Assembly (NCBI RefSeq): GCF_031880315.1
Contig: NZ_CP134771.1
Span: forward strand, 682,001-746,000
Source of the DNA: Pseudomonas baltica
GTDB taxonomy: Bacteria; Pseudomonadota; Gammaproteobacteria; Pseudomonadales; Pseudomonadaceae
Direction of reading: 5' to 3'
DNA length: 64,000 nt
Notes under the pieces: generated by a model
Database searches by the model: none
Told to the model about the DNA's origin: nothing
What the model saw: the letters and a program-made list of their open reading frames with translations, nothing else
Program-made: the position numbers and the translations under genes
Shown: positions 1 through 11,865 of the stretch, in pieces
How positions within the stretch are numbered: the first letter of the stretch is position 1
Layout: every line of letters begins with the position of its first letter

Positions 1-521
1 GGATGTGCCGCCAGCATGAAGCCGCTCAGGCGCAGCTGATTGTCGCTGCCGAGGATGAAATGCGCGGGCTTGATGTCGCGGTGGGTGATGCCCTGATCGT
101 GGGCCGCCGCCAGGGCCGATGCTGCCGCCGTGGCCAGACGCAGAAAACGCCCGACCGCAATCTGCCCATCCGCCAAGGCCGATAGCGGCCGCCCGCCGTT
201 ATCATCGAGCACCAGCAGCGGCCCTTCGCTGGAGTGCAGCTTGAGCATCGGCAGCACCGCCCAAGCCGGTTGCAGGTAACCCGCAAACAGCAACTCGCGG
301 TCCAACCGGCGCACATCGGCCTCACTCGCCTCATCGCGCGAGCGCACCACCAACCAGCTGCGCGTGGCCATGGGCGAGCGCACCCGCCACCACACCAGGC
401 CGCCGTGATCCTGCAGCAGCGTCCACTCCAGATCACCCAGCCACTGCTCGTCGAAACGCTCGGCATCGGTCCGCAGATTGACGGCAGCCCAGGCCAGGCT
501 ATGGGGGTCGAGTGCGGTCAT
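1..521 (-). CDS. N-terminal part of a protein-kinase-type sensor (partial)
   Basis: The reading frame starts at an ATG (521-519) and stays open to the window edge, so only about 173 residues are visible. Near the end of the visible part is the kinase catalytic-loop motif THRDIKP, followed by HFILG and a degenerate activation-segment start (LSGFM in place of a DFG region). This matches the N-terminal Ser/Thr-kinase-like domain of large AAA-ATPase/GAF/histidine-kinase fusion proteins known in Pseudomonas. That the rest of the protein is such a fusion is inferred, because the C-terminal part lies outside the window. The visible N-terminal lobe lacks an obvious glycine-rich loop, so real kinase activity is uncertain. 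It could instead be a shorter kinase-like protein. Confidence 0.7.
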   Translation of the reverse strand, partial: MTALDPHSLAWAAVNLRTDAERFDEQWLGDLEWTLLQDHGGLVWWRVRSPMATRSWLVVRSRDEASEADVRRLDRELLFAGYLQPAWAVLPMLKLHSSEGPLLVLDDNGGRPLSALADGQIAVGRFLRLATAAASALAAAHDQGITHRDIKPAHFILGSDNQLRLSGFMLAAH

Positions 522-607
522 GGTCGCAGGCTGTCCATTGGGTTAATGCAACACGCACGACTCAAGCGTGGCTGCGGGGCAAGGGTTCAATGCACAGAGA
601 GTATGGC

Positions 608-637
608 GTTATAGCGAAGCAACTGATTTGCGCGCAA
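608..637 (-). promoter_or_regulatory. Possible sigma-70 promoter for the kinase gene
   Basis: On the minus strand TTGCGC (637-632) and TATAAC (613-608) are separated by 18 bases, about 85 bases upstream of the kinase ATG. The 522-852 gap holds no other convincing element or gene. The match is by eye only. Confidence 0.3.
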
Positions 638-852
638 GTTTATTGCCTGCAGCATGAATGCTATGGATCTAGGCGAAACGCCCTGTTTACGGGGAATCAG
701 GGCAAAGCAGGGCGCGAGCGTGGCCAGATTGAGCACCTCAATGTCCGTATTGGGCACCAAGCGTTAGAGCGAAAACACCAGAGCGTCAGAGATGACATTC
801 GGGTCAATATTCCCAGGCATATGCACAGGCATGCAGCGCCTGACCTGACCCG

Positions 853-1593
853 TCACTCCTGCGGCGCGCACTCGACGCGGTTGCGCCCTGCTCGTTTGGC
901 TCGATACAGCGCCGCGTCTGCCGCGCCGTAGGCCGTGTCGAACGGCGTGCCGGCGGCATTGGCGCTGACGCCGAAGCTGGCGGTGATCAGCCGTTGTACG
1001 GGTGTGTCGAACACGTGCTCGGCGATGGCCAGACGCATGGACTCGGCCAGCGTCTGGCCCTGTTCGAGGGAAGCCGCAGGGACGAGAACGGTGAACTCCT
1101 CGCCCCCTACTCGCCCTACCTGTCCGCAGGCACCGACGACCTGGCGCAGGCAGTCGACGATGCCCTTGATTACCGCATCGCCCACCGGATGACCGAAATC
1201 GTCATTGACCCGCTTGAAATGATCGATGTCCAGCACGACCACCACGGCGCCGGCAGTGCCTAGCATTTCGCAGGCTCTATCGATGATCGCCCCGCGGTTG
1301 AGCACCCCGGTGAGGGCATCGTGGGTGGCACGGTATTCCAGCTGCCGGGCCAGGGTGCCGAGTTGCAGGTTGAGGGCGTTCATCTCCCGTTCGGCACGGT
1401 CGCTACGGCCTATCAGACGGCGGGTCTCGCGCATCAGGCGTTCGAAATGCAGCATGATTTCCACCAGCGATTCGCGGTACACCGTCGCGGTGACGCCTGA
1501 CGCCGCGAGGGTCTGGCGTACGCGTTCCAGGGCCTGGGTTTCGCTTTCGAAAAGGTCGGGTAAATGCGCTGCAGTGTTGGCGATACTGTGCAT
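853..1593 (-). CDS. siaD: SiaD-like diguanylate cyclase
   Basis: This 246-residue cytosolic protein should make cyclic di-GMP from two GTP. The GGDEF domain covers about residues 85-240, with DIDHFK (122-127) and the active-site signature GGEEF (163-167). The N-terminal 80 residues look helical or coiled-coil and carry no sensor domain. The position of the inhibitory RxxD site reads GACG, so product feedback through that site is not expected. It is the last gene of a four-gene unit, 14 bases after the siaC-like gene. In the known SiaABCD pathway the unphosphorylated SiaC protein activates SiaD. The same partnership is inferred here from gene order and family. Confidence 0.85.
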   Translation of the reverse strand: MHSIANTAAHLPDLFESETQALERVRQTLAASGVTATVYRESLVEIMLHFERLMRETRRLIGRSDRAEREMNALNLQLGTLARQLEYRATHDALTGVLNRGAIIDRACEMLGTAGAVVVVLDIDHFKRVNDDFGHPVGDAVIKGIVDCLRQVVGACGQVGRVGGEEFTVLVPAASLEQGQTLAESMRLAIAEHVFDTPVQRLITASFGVSANAAGTPFDTAYGAADAALYRAKRAGRNRVECAPQE

Positions 1594-1607
1594 GGCCCTG
1601 GCTCCTG

Positions 1608-1994
1608 TCAGGTGGTCACCGGATGATCGGTGAAGAGGATCGCGGTGAAATCGGCTTGCAGCTCTTCGCCGAACTCGAAAATGGTTTCGTCTTCAGCGTC
1701 GTGGTACCAATTCATGTGCACGGTGTTGCCAGCCTGAGCGGCCTGGTCCAGCGCGTCGAACAGGCTGAACAGCATCTTGGTGCTGGAGCTGTTGAAGTAC
1801 GCCAGCGCGATATCGGCAGTGATGGTCTGGCCTTCGCAACCGGCCAGGTACTCGCGTAGCTGCTGGATGATCGGCGCGTAAAAGGCGGCGGCGTTTTCGG
1901 GATACGACTCGCCCTTGAGCGTCAGCCGATGCTCATCGAAGCGAAAGTCGACCCGCGGTGACGTGGCCGTTGCAGCAATTGACAGGTTATCCAT
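1608..1994 (-). CDS. siaC: SiaC-like regulatory phosphoprotein
   Basis: This 128-residue protein matches the small SiaC (DUF1987-type) family in length and in the segment YFNSSSTK (66-73), where the family carries the Ser/Thr that is phosphorylated by SiaB and dephosphorylated by SiaA. In the characterised system the unmodified protein binds and switches on the diguanylate cyclase SiaD. It lies between the siaB-like gene (21 bases upstream) and siaD. No signal peptide or membrane segment is visible. Which of S69, S70, S71 or T72 is modified cannot be decided by eye. Confidence 0.85.
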   Translation of the reverse strand: MDNLSIAATATSPRVDFRFDEHRLTLKGESYPENAAAFYAPIIQQLREYLAGCEGQTITADIALAYFNSSSTKMLFSLFDALDQAAQAGNTVHMNWYHDAEDETIFEFGEELQADFTAILFTDHPVTT

Positions 1995-2015
1995 GGAGTC
2001 GGTCTTCCGTTGCAG

Positions 2016-2573
2016 TCAGATGATGGCCTTGAGGCAGAACACGGTGGTCTCAGGATCGTCCTCGCGGACCCTGAAGGCGAACTCAAGCGGTGCGCTGGCG
2101 TCCCGCGCCATGGTCAGGAACCCCAATCCCGCGCCCTTGCTGTGCTCGGGCGTTTCGGCGCGCAGCGAGACCTTGTAAGCCTGTTTTATTTGCTCCAGCG
2201 ACATGCTGCGCAGCGGCTCGAGCTTGTCGCGCAACGCTTGGACTTCGCCACTGGCGATGGGGTTGGCACATAGCATGAAGTGCTGGTCACCCTCGACGCT
2301 GATGCACACCGCGCCCTGGCGCACCGAAGCCTCGTCACTGCCCAGCGCATCGGACGAGTAGTGAATGATGTTCTGCGACAGCTCGACAAACGATGAAAAC
2401 AACCGACGCCGGGTCGGGCCGCTGACGCCCGCCACCTCCAGTTGCAGCTTCACCACTTCGGCCATCGCCGAGACGATGCCATGGGAGAAGTAACCCTGGT
2501 GATAGAAAATCACCTGGCGCTGCTGGGCGAGCTCCAGGAACGCATAATCGTGTACAGACAAAGCACAGGTCAT
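2016..2573 (-). CDS. siaB: SiaB-like protein kinase of the SiaABCD switch
   Basis: This 185-residue protein has a GHKL-type fold signature: an N-box-like segment ELSQNIIHYS and a glycine-rich lid SKGAGLGFLTMARD near the C-terminus. SiaB proteins phosphorylate SiaC. The start at 2573 was chosen over an upstream in-frame Met (2600) because AGGAG sits about ten bases before it and the upstream codons overlap the previous gene. The gene starts 11 bases after the siaA-like stop, which suggests co-transcription and coupled translation. Confidence 0.82.
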   Translation of the reverse strand: MTCALSVHDYAFLELAQQRQVIFYHQGYFSHGIVSAMAEVVKLQLEVAGVSGPTRRRLFSSFVELSQNIIHYSSDALGSDEASVRQGAVCISVEGDQHFMLCANPIASGEVQALRDKLEPLRSMSLEQIKQAYKVSLRAETPEHSKGAGLGFLTMARDASAPLEFAFRVREDDPETTVFCLKAII

Positions 2574-2584
2574 TGACGGCTCTC

Positions 2585-3816
2585 CTAGAGGCGGGCACAA
2601 AAAAGGGTCAGGTCATCGCGGCGCACCTGTTCGCCCTGCCACTGCCGCAGGGCAGCCTGCAAGGCCTCGCCCATGGCGTTGGCGGGCGCATGGCGGTGCG
2701 GCAACAGTGTCTCCATGGCACGGCGCCGGCCGAAGGCGATGCGCCGTGGGCCGCCGATCTGATCGGTGAGGCCATCGGTGCAGATGAACATCAGGCTGTC
2801 GGCCGGCATGGGCACGCAGATATCGCTCCATTGCTGGTCGATATCGCTGTCGACATAACCCACACCCATGCGCTGACCCGGGATGGACTCGAAGGCCTCG
2901 GCATCAGGGCGCAATACGTGCAGCGCGATGCGTGCGCCGGCGAACGTCAGGGTCTGGTGGACGTTATCGAACCAGAACAACGCTGCATCCAGGCCGTCGT
3001 CGGACTCCGGCACCTGCGCGGTGCCCTGCTCCTGGCCCAGCAGGCTCTTGACGCTGCGGTTCACTGCGGCCAGCAAGGCGCTCGGCTGGCGAGGACCGAG
3101 CTGCGCCAGTGCCTGGGTCAAGGACGACGACGCGATCAGGGTCATGAACGCCCCTGGCACCCCGTGCCCGGTACAGTCGGCGATCGCGCCGAACCAGCCA
3201 TCGTCATAGCTGGCAAAGTGATAGAAGTCGCCACCCACCACATCCCGCGCGCCCACAGCAAGGCGGCGTCTGCCAGGGTGGCGGCCAGCGTATCGCGCGA
3301 GGCCCGCAACATGGCGCGCTGAATGACGCTGGCGTACTCGATGCTCTGCATCATCTGGCGGTTCTTTTCCGCCTGCATCTCGGCCACCACGGCCATCAAC
3401 TGCAAGCCGTTGCCAAGGCCGGCGAATTGGCCATCACGGGTGATGATAAAGCCGTCGGCCAAGGCCTTTTCGCCCGACTCGACTGTCTTGAACGTCAGCG
3501 CTTCGATGCTCATCTGCGCGTCGACGATCAGCGGCTGCTTGTCCATGAAGGCAATGCAGCTTTTACGATCGTAGAGCTCGCGGTGAAAGGGCCGGCTCAT
3601 CTGCGACATGAAAATAGTGCGATTGATCAGGCCGATTGGCCGACCGTGCTCGAGCACGGCCAGGGACACCAGCTCGCGGTGCGTTGAAAACAGGTCCATG
3701 ACCACGATATTGAGCGCATCGGCATCGACGGTCGGCGCCGCTTGGCACAGGTCGAAGGCGCAACGACGATTCCACGATCCGTCAGTGGCCGGCAGGGAGG
3801 GTAGCTTGGCGTTCAT
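2585..3816 (-). pseudogene. siaA: SiaA-like PP2C (SpoIIE) phosphatase with CBS pair, apparent frameshift
   Basis: Two overlapping frames together encode one phosphatase. The 5' frame (3816 to about 3253) gives an N-terminal CBS-type domain pair (roughly residues 35-145, ending in GFIITRDGQFAGLGNG) and the start of the phosphatase domain. The 3' frame (about 3252 to 2585) continues with RDVVGGDFY, the metal-binding DCTGHGVPGAFM and the C-terminal SpoIIE fold. The break falls at a GC run (about 3247-3255), where one missing base turns the expected WxPRDVVGGD into WARGMWW. The restored protein would have about 410 residues. In the known pathway SiaA removes phosphate from SiaC. The characterised P. 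aeruginosa SiaA is membrane-bound with HAMP, whereas this one has CBS domains and no membrane segment. A sequencing error is an equally good explanation of the shift. Confidence 0.75.
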
Positions 3817-3883
3817 GCGACATACTTCACGCAGGTTTGAACGGGCGAGCTTAGGCCAGTGATATTAAAGTGATGTTACAGCG

Positions 3884-3921
3884 AAAAAAAGCGGCGGCCG
3901 CAGCCAAGACTGCGACCGCCG
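3884..3921 (-). terminator. Rho-independent terminator after katG
   Basis: On the minus strand a 12-bp stem (CGGCGGTCGCAG pairing with CTGCGGCCGCCG, one U-G pair) with a six-base loop is followed by C and seven T. It sits 11 bases after the katG stop codon and insulates the downstream siaA-like operon. Confidence 0.9.
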
Positions 3922-3932
3922 TGGGAACAGTG

Positions 3933-6449
<2,517 letters not shown>

Positions 6450-7142
6450 TCAGGGCAGATACAACCGGAACAATCCGCCGCCCAGCGCGCCGCCGTTGGC
6501 CAGTTCGATCCGGCCATGCACGCCATTGCGCTGATGCCGCTCGGCGATGCGAGCAGAGAAGTACAGGCCCAGCCCGGTGCTGCCGCTCACCGGATTGATG
6601 CCCTGCACGAAATCGGATTGGCGCTCGATCATCTCGGCGGGATAACCCGGGCCGTCGTCATTGATGCTCAGCACCAGTTGCCCTTGCGCTTCGCTGACCG
6701 AGACCTGAATGGCCTGGCGCGCGTAGCGAATGGCGTTGATGAGCACATTGCCGACCACCGAGCCGATCAGCTCGCGGTCGAAGAAGCCCAACGGGCAGAA
6801 TGCATCGACCTCGCAGGTGGCGCTGATGCCGCGGCTGTCGAGCACCTCCTGATGCCCGGCCAGTTGCGCGCCGATGAAGTCATCCAGCTCGTGGTAGTCG
6901 GGCCGCAGCGGCAGTTGATTGACCCCCAGCTTATAGAGCCCCAGCAACTGCACCATCATGCCGTTGAGGTGGGCGAACTCGTAATCGATCACCGCGCGTT
7001 CGGGGCCATGGCGTTGCGCCTCGGGCAAACGCCCGAGCCATTCACCGTGGGCGCGCATGACCGCGGTCAAGGCGTTTTTCATGTCGTGCACGGTCGAGGC
7101 GATGACCATGGAAAAATCCAGACCCGCTTGCGATTCACTCAT
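6450..7142 (-). CDS. Small cytosolic sensor histidine kinase
   Basis: This 230-residue protein has a histidine-box-like segment STVHDMKNAL (putative phospho-acceptor H19), an N-box region NVLINAIRYA, a G1 box DDGPGYP and a lid STGLGLYF, so it is an HATPase_c kinase without any sensor domain. Its ATG overlaps the stop of the upstream response regulator gene (ATGA), which fixes the start at 7142 and suggests translational coupling. It probably works with that regulator, which may bring in the input through protein contacts. The specific signal is unknown. Confidence 0.8.
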   Translation of the reverse strand: MSESQAGLDFSMVIASTVHDMKNALTAVMRAHGEWLGRLPEAQRHGPERAVIDYEFAHLNGMMVQLLGLYKLGVNQLPLRPDYHELDDFIGAQLAGHQEVLDSRGISATCEVDAFCPLGFFDRELIGSVVGNVLINAIRYARQAIQVSVSEAQGQLVLSINDDGPGYPAEMIERQSDFVQGINPVSGSTGLGLYFSARIAERHQRNGVHGRIELANGGALGGGLFRLYLP

Positions 7143-8749
7143 GCGCCGAACGCCCTGATCTGCAGTTTCTGGAAGCGCTCGAAGCGCGGATCGGTGGACG
7201 GCATCTTGCCGACCATGCGCAGGCAGTTCTGGCACTCCTTGAGCTGGGTCAGGTCCTGCTCCTCGCCTTTGCCCGGCAGCAACGCCTGCGCCAGGTTGAG
7301 GGCGATACTGATGTTTTTCGGCTGCAGCCCGAGGCCCTTGCGAAACATCTCTCGGGCCTGATCCATGTCGCCCGCCTTGTACGCGCGCACGCCCTGCAGG
7401 TTGAAGTCGATGGCCGCCTTGTTGGCACCCAGAATCGCCGGATCGTCGGTCTTGGCGGCGATGCGCAGCATGACCTGCGGGTCGTCACCGTAGATTTCCG
7501 CACAGCTTTTCAAGACCCCGGCAGCGGCCCCGGCCTGACCGAGGTTCTGCAGTTGGGTCGCCACTGTCAGCGCGGCGCCGGAGGTCATGAACTCGTCCAT
7601 GCGTTGCAGACGTTCCATGGCTTCCTGGGTCAGCTTGGCGGCGGTCTCCGGATCGGATTTCTGCAGGCTGGTGGCGGTCATCAAGCGGGTACGGATCTGC
7701 AGGCCTTCGTCGCTGCCGTGCTCCTTGGTGACTTCACCCAGGGTGTTGTTGAGTTCGATACGGCTGCGGGCATCGAGGCCCTGATCACCGTTCTTGTTGA
7801 GCAGCGCATTGGCGAAGCCGAGATTGGTTTCCGGATTCTTGAACCGCGAGTGCTGCCCTTGCGAGACCGCGCTGCGATAGGCGCGGGTCGAACTTTCGAA
7901 GTCTTCGTTCTCGAACGCCAGGCGGCCCAACAGGCTTTGCCGGCGCACCGCCAGCGGCGACAGCTTGACCGCATCTTCGAGCACGCGTTGGGCGCGGCGC
8001 ACTTCGCCGGCGGACACCAGCACGTCGGCCAGGCCGTCGTAGAGCGCCGGGAACATTGGGAAAGCTTCCAGCGCGTGCTCGTAGACGCCCTGCGCTTCGG
8101 CGATCTTGTTGCGTTTGAACAGCAGCGTGCCGAGCATCCGATACGCCCAGGGCGTGGGCCGATCGGCAATGATGCTCTTGAGCAGTTTTTCCAGCGCGTC
8201 GTGCTGATTGAGGTCACGCAGGGCGTCGGCCTGATAGCGCAGGCACAGCGGCGCGTAGCGTTGATCCTGCTGGGTCAGCTGCGCACAGGCGGCCAGCACC
8301 TCGTTCGGCTTACTGCGGTCCAGCGCCTGCAGGATCGGCTTGAGCAGGGTCTTGCGCTGAACCAGTTTATCCAGCCGCTGGGCCAGGCCGGCGCGGTTGA
8401 ACGGCTTGGTCAGGTAGGCGTCCGGCTCCCATTCCAGGGCGCTCATGACCATCGCCTGAGTGTTCTCGGCGGTGACCATGATGAACACGCATTCGCGGCT
8501 CAGCAGCTTGTCGACCATCAGGTCCTCTAGCACGTGCTGGCCGTTCTTGCGGCCGTCGCCGAGGTTGAAGTCGTGCAGGATGAAGTCGTAGCGCTTGGCC
8601 GCGCACATCTTCAAAGCCTGCTCGCCAGTGTCCGCCGTGTCCACGTCCTTGACCCCGAGATCGCGCAGCATCGAACGCACGGAGCTACGGAAATCGGAAA
8701 AGTCATCGACGATCAGAAACTTTTTTTGGGTGTACGCCAAGATCAGCAT
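7139..8749 (-). CDS. Response regulator with TPR repeat region
   Basis: This 536-residue protein has a CheY-like receiver at its N-terminus (acidic pair D15/D16, predicted phospho-acceptor D60 in LHDFNLG, and the YLTKPF lysine). It is followed by a long helical region with tetratricopeptide-like repeats from about residue 130 to the end, for example YRMLGTLLFKRNKIAEAQG. There is no DNA-binding domain, so output is probably by protein-protein contact. The start at 8749 (MLILAY) places the receiver at the usual position. The open frame continues upstream to 8818, but those codons do not look like part of the receiver. The neighbouring kinase gene overlaps by four bases. Confidence 0.85.
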   Translation of the reverse strand: MLILAYTQKKFLIVDDFSDFRSSVRSMLRDLGVKDVDTADTGEQALKMCAAKRYDFILHDFNLGDGRKNGQHVLEDLMVDKLLSRECVFIMVTAENTQAMVMSALEWEPDAYLTKPFNRAGLAQRLDKLVQRKTLLKPILQALDRSKPNEVLAACAQLTQQDQRYAPLCLRYQADALRDLNQHDALEKLLKSIIADRPTPWAYRMLGTLLFKRNKIAEAQGVYEHALEAFPMFPALYDGLADVLVSAGEVRRAQRVLEDAVKLSPLAVRRQSLLGRLAFENEDFESSTRAYRSAVSQGQHSRFKNPETNLGFANALLNKNGDQGLDARSRIELNNTLGEVTKEHGSDEGLQIRTRLMTATSLQKSDPETAAKLTQEAMERLQRMDEFMTSGAALTVATQLQNLGQAGAAAGVLKSCAEIYGDDPQVMLRIAAKTDDPAILGANKAAIDFNLQGVRAYKAGDMDQAREMFRKGLGLQPKNISIALNLAQALLPGKGEEQDLTQLKECQNCLRMVGKMPSTDPRFERFQKLQIRAFGA

Positions 8750-8832
8750 CCTGTCAGAAAGGCCACAAGGTACCGGCCGGGGCTTTGCAATAGAGACACT
8801 ATCGGCATGGCGCGGCACTTCTTGAGGTTAGC

Positions 8833-11800
8833 TCACTGCACTGCCGCCCTCGCCCGCAAATTGGCCAGCACCACCTGTAACGGATGCTGCAAGCTGCGGC
8901 CATCCTGACGCTTGACCTGACTGCGGCACGAATAGCCATCCGCCAACAGCCTGCCCTGCTGCCCATGTCGGGCCACCAGTGGCTGCCAGGATTGCCCGTA
9001 GATCACCTGCGAGGTCTGCAGGTTGCGGGCTTCGTGGCCATAGGTGCCGGACATCCCACAGCAGCCGCTGGGCAGCACCTCCAGGCGCGCGCCGAACTTT
9101 TCGAACACCTGGCGCCACGCCTCGATGCTGTTCGGGGCGTTGGTTTTCTCGGTGCAGTGTGGCAGGAACTGCCAGGTTTCGCCGGTCGCGTCCGCGTCGG
9201 CCTTGGGCAGCACGCCAGCCAGCCACTCCTGGGGCAAAGCGACGTTGGGGGCGTTGTCGCCGCCGAGGGTTTTCGCATATTCCTGGCGATAGACCAGGGT
9301 CATGGCCGGATCCAGCCCTACCAACGGCACGCCGCACGCCTGCAACTGCAGCAGGCTCTGGGCATTGCGCCGCGCCGCCTTGGCGAAGGCGCCGAGGAAG
9401 CCTTGCACCTGCAACGGCTTGCCGTTGGCCATGAACGGCGCCAGGTACACCTGATAGCCAAGGCGCGACAGGGTCTCCAGCCATTCGGCCAGCAGCGGCG
9501 TCTCGAAGTAGCGGGTAAAGGCATCCTGGACCAGCACCACACTGCGCTGGCGTTCGGTATCCGACAACACAGCCAACGCGCGAGGCGTGGCCAGCTTGAC
9601 CTGCCAGCGGTTGCACGCCGCCTGGAAGTCGACTGCGCTGAACAGCGGGCTGTCGACCATCCCTGCGCCATGCTCCAGCAGCCAGCGCACCGGAGCAGCG
9701 CCCATCACCGCGTTGTACGCGCGGGGAAAATGGGCTAGATGCGGAATGCTGAACTCCAGCGAGCCGATCAGGTAATCCTTGAGCGGGCGCAGATAGCGGC
9801 TGTGGTACAACTCGAGAAAGCGCGCTCGGAAATCCGGCACGTTGACCTTGACCGGGCACTGCCCCGCGCAGGATTTGCAGGCCAGGCAGCCGGCCATCGC
9901 GTCATAGACCTCGTGGGAAAAATCCCCACGCCCACGCAGGGTGTTCCATAGCCGCGCCACCAGTGGCCGCACCTTGGCGGCGCCGTCCAGCACATTGACG
10001 CCCTGCTCGCCCTGGCGTCGCAGCCACTCGCGAATCAGCGAGGCGCGGCCCTTGGGCGAATGAATGCGGTTGCGCGTGGCCTTCCAGGACGGGCACATGG
10101 CGTCATTGGGGTCGAAGTTGTAGCAGGCGCCGTTGCCGTTGCAGTGCACAGCGGACTCGTAGTGCTGCCACACGCGCTCATCGATGGTGCGATCCAGTTC
10201 ACCGCGCAGGGTCACCTCATCCACCGCCGTCAGCCGTGCATCGGGCACACTGCTGGGGGTCGCGATCTTGCCGGGATTCAGCTGATTGCCGGGGTCGAAT
10301 GCCGCCTTCAGCGCTTGCAACGCCGGGTACAGCTCGCCGAAGTACTCGGGCACGTACTGCGAGCGCAGGCCTTTGCCATGCTCGCCCCACAGCAGGCCGC
10401 CATGCTTTTGCGCCAGCGCCGCGACGGCGTTCGACAATGGCCGAATCAATGCTGCCTGGGCCGGATCTTTCATGTCGAGGATCGGCCGCACGTGCAATAC
10501 GCCGGCATCGACATGCCCGAACATGCCGTATTGCAGGCCGTGGCTGTCGAGCAGTGCGCGGAACTCGGCAATGTACTCGGCCAGATGCTGCGGCGGCACG
10601 GCGGTGTCTTCCACGAACGGCTGCGGCCGCGCTTCACCTTCGACATTGCCCAGCAGGCCTACCGCGCGTTTGCGCATGCCATACACGCGACCCACCGCCT
10701 GCGCGCCGATCGCCAGGGTGTGCCCCAGGCGCACCACCGAGGTGTCGGTTTCCAGGTGCTGGATAAAATCGTGCACGCGCTGTTCGAGCTCGGCGTGATC
10801 GTCACCGCTGAACTCGATGAGGTTGATGCCCAGGGTGGGGGTCTGTTCATCCGCCGGGAAGTACTCGGCCACGCCATGCCAGACGATGTCCTGCATGGCC
10901 AGCAGCAGGACCTTGGAGTCGACGGTCTCGATGGACAGCGGCTTGTGCGCCATCAGCGCGTTGGCATCGCGCAGCGCATCCATGAAGCCGGCGTAGCGCA
11001 CGTTGACCAGAATCGAATGACGCGGGATCGGCAAGACGTTCAGCCGCGCTTCGACGATAAAGCCCAGCGAGCCTTCGGAGCCGCACAGCACGCTGTTGAG
11101 GTTGAACTGGCCCTGCCCGTCGCGCAGGTGCGCCAGGTCGTAGCCAGTCAGGCAGCGGTTGAGTTTGGGAAAGATCGCCTGGATGCGCTCGGCTTCGTGT
11201 TCGGCGATCTGCGCGGCGCAGCGATAGATCGCGCCAATGCGATCGTTGCGTGCGCTTGCTGTTTGCAGCGCGGCGGCATCGATCGCGCCGCTGTCCAGCG
11301 GTGTGCCGTCGAGCAGGATGGTGCGCAGATCGAGCACGTGGTCGCGGGTCTTGCCGTAGGTGCAACTGCCCTGACCGCTGGCGTCGGTGCTGATCATGCC
11401 GCCGATGGTGGCGCGGTTGGACGTCGACAGCTCGGGGGCGAAGAACAGCCCTTGGGGCTTGAGCGCGGCGTTGAGCTGGTCCTTGACCACGCCACTTTGC
11501 ACCCGCACCCAGCGCTGCTCGACGTTGATTTCGAGAATATTGTTCAAATGCCGTGACAGGTCGACGACGATGCCGTCCGTCAGCGACTGGCCGTTGGTGC
11601 CGGTGCCGCCGCCACGGGGCGTGAGCACCACGGTGCTGTATTCGGGCCGGGCGGCGAGGCGCGCCAGGCACTGCACATCGGCCTCGTCGCGTGGGAACAC
11701 TGCCGCCTGGGGCAGGCGCTGATAGATCGAGTTATCGGTGGCCAACACGGTGCGCAAGCCGAGATCGTCAGCGATCTCACCCTTGAAGCCCGCCTGGGCC

Positions 11801-11865
11801 AGCTGGCGCAGAAATTCCTGATAACGCTGCGGCAAGGTCGATTGAAGCGGGAGATAGGCAATCAT
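8833..11865 (-). CDS. ydiJ: FAD/4Fe-4S D-2-hydroxyacid dehydrogenase, YdiJ type
   Basis: This 1010-residue flavoprotein has an N-terminal FAD-binding PCMH domain (PRGGGTGTNGQS and TIGGMISTDASGQGS), a central FAD-oxidase C domain (HGKGLRSQYVPEYFG) and a C-terminal iron-sulfur region with CLACKSCAGQCP and a CCG-type motif SGCCGMSGTYGHE. E. coli YdiJ has the same layout and length and oxidises D-2-hydroxyglutarate. The same substrate is likely but not proven here. The start MIAYLPLQS at 11865 follows family usage. An upstream in-frame Met at 11898 is less likely. A LysR gene is transcribed divergently and is the obvious regulator candidate. Confidence 0.9.
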   Translation of the reverse strand: MIAYLPLQSTLPQRYQEFLRQLAQAGFKGEIADDLGLRTVLATDNSIYQRLPQAAVFPRDEADVQCLARLAARPEYSTVVLTPRGGGTGTNGQSLTDGIVVDLSRHLNNILEINVEQRWVRVQSGVVKDQLNAALKPQGLFFAPELSTSNRATIGGMISTDASGQGSCTYGKTRDHVLDLRTILLDGTPLDSGAIDAAALQTASARNDRIGAIYRCAAQIAEHEAERIQAIFPKLNRCLTGYDLAHLRDGQGQFNLNSVLCGSEGSLGFIVEARLNVLPIPRHSILVNVRYAGFMDALRDANALMAHKPLSIETVDSKVLLLAMQDIVWHGVAEYFPADEQTPTLGINLIEFSGDDHAELEQRVHDFIQHLETDTSVVRLGHTLAIGAQAVGRVYGMRKRAVGLLGNVEGEARPQPFVEDTAVPPQHLAEYIAEFRALLDSHGLQYGMFGHVDAGVLHVRPILDMKDPAQAALIRPLSNAVAALAQKHGGLLWGEHGKGLRSQYVPEYFGELYPALQALKAAFDPGNQLNPGKIATPSSVPDARLTAVDEVTLRGELDRTIDERVWQHYESAVHCNGNGACYNFDPNDAMCPSWKATRNRIHSPKGRASLIREWLRRQGEQGVNVLDGAAKVRPLVARLWNTLRGRGDFSHEVYDAMAGCLACKSCAGQCPVKVNVPDFRARFLELYHSRYLRPLKDYLIGSLEFSIPHLAHFPRAYNAVMGAAPVRWLLEHGAGMVDSPLFSAVDFQAACNRWQVKLATPRALAVLSDTERQRSVVLVQDAFTRYFETPLLAEWLETLSRLGYQVYLAPFMANGKPLQVQGFLGAFAKAARRNAQSLLQLQACGVPLVGLDPAMTLVYRQEYAKTLGGDNAPNVALPQEWLAGVLPKADADATGETWQFLPHCTEKTNAPNSIEAWRQVFEKFGARLEVLPSGCCGMSGTYGHEARNLQTSQVIYGQSWQPLVARHGQQGRLLADGYSCRSQVKRQDGRSLQHPLQVVLANLRARAAVQ

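Noticed and set aside
10060..11556. 498-codon open frame antisense to ydiJ
   Set aside because: Shadow of the FAD-domain codons, with no recognisable motif.
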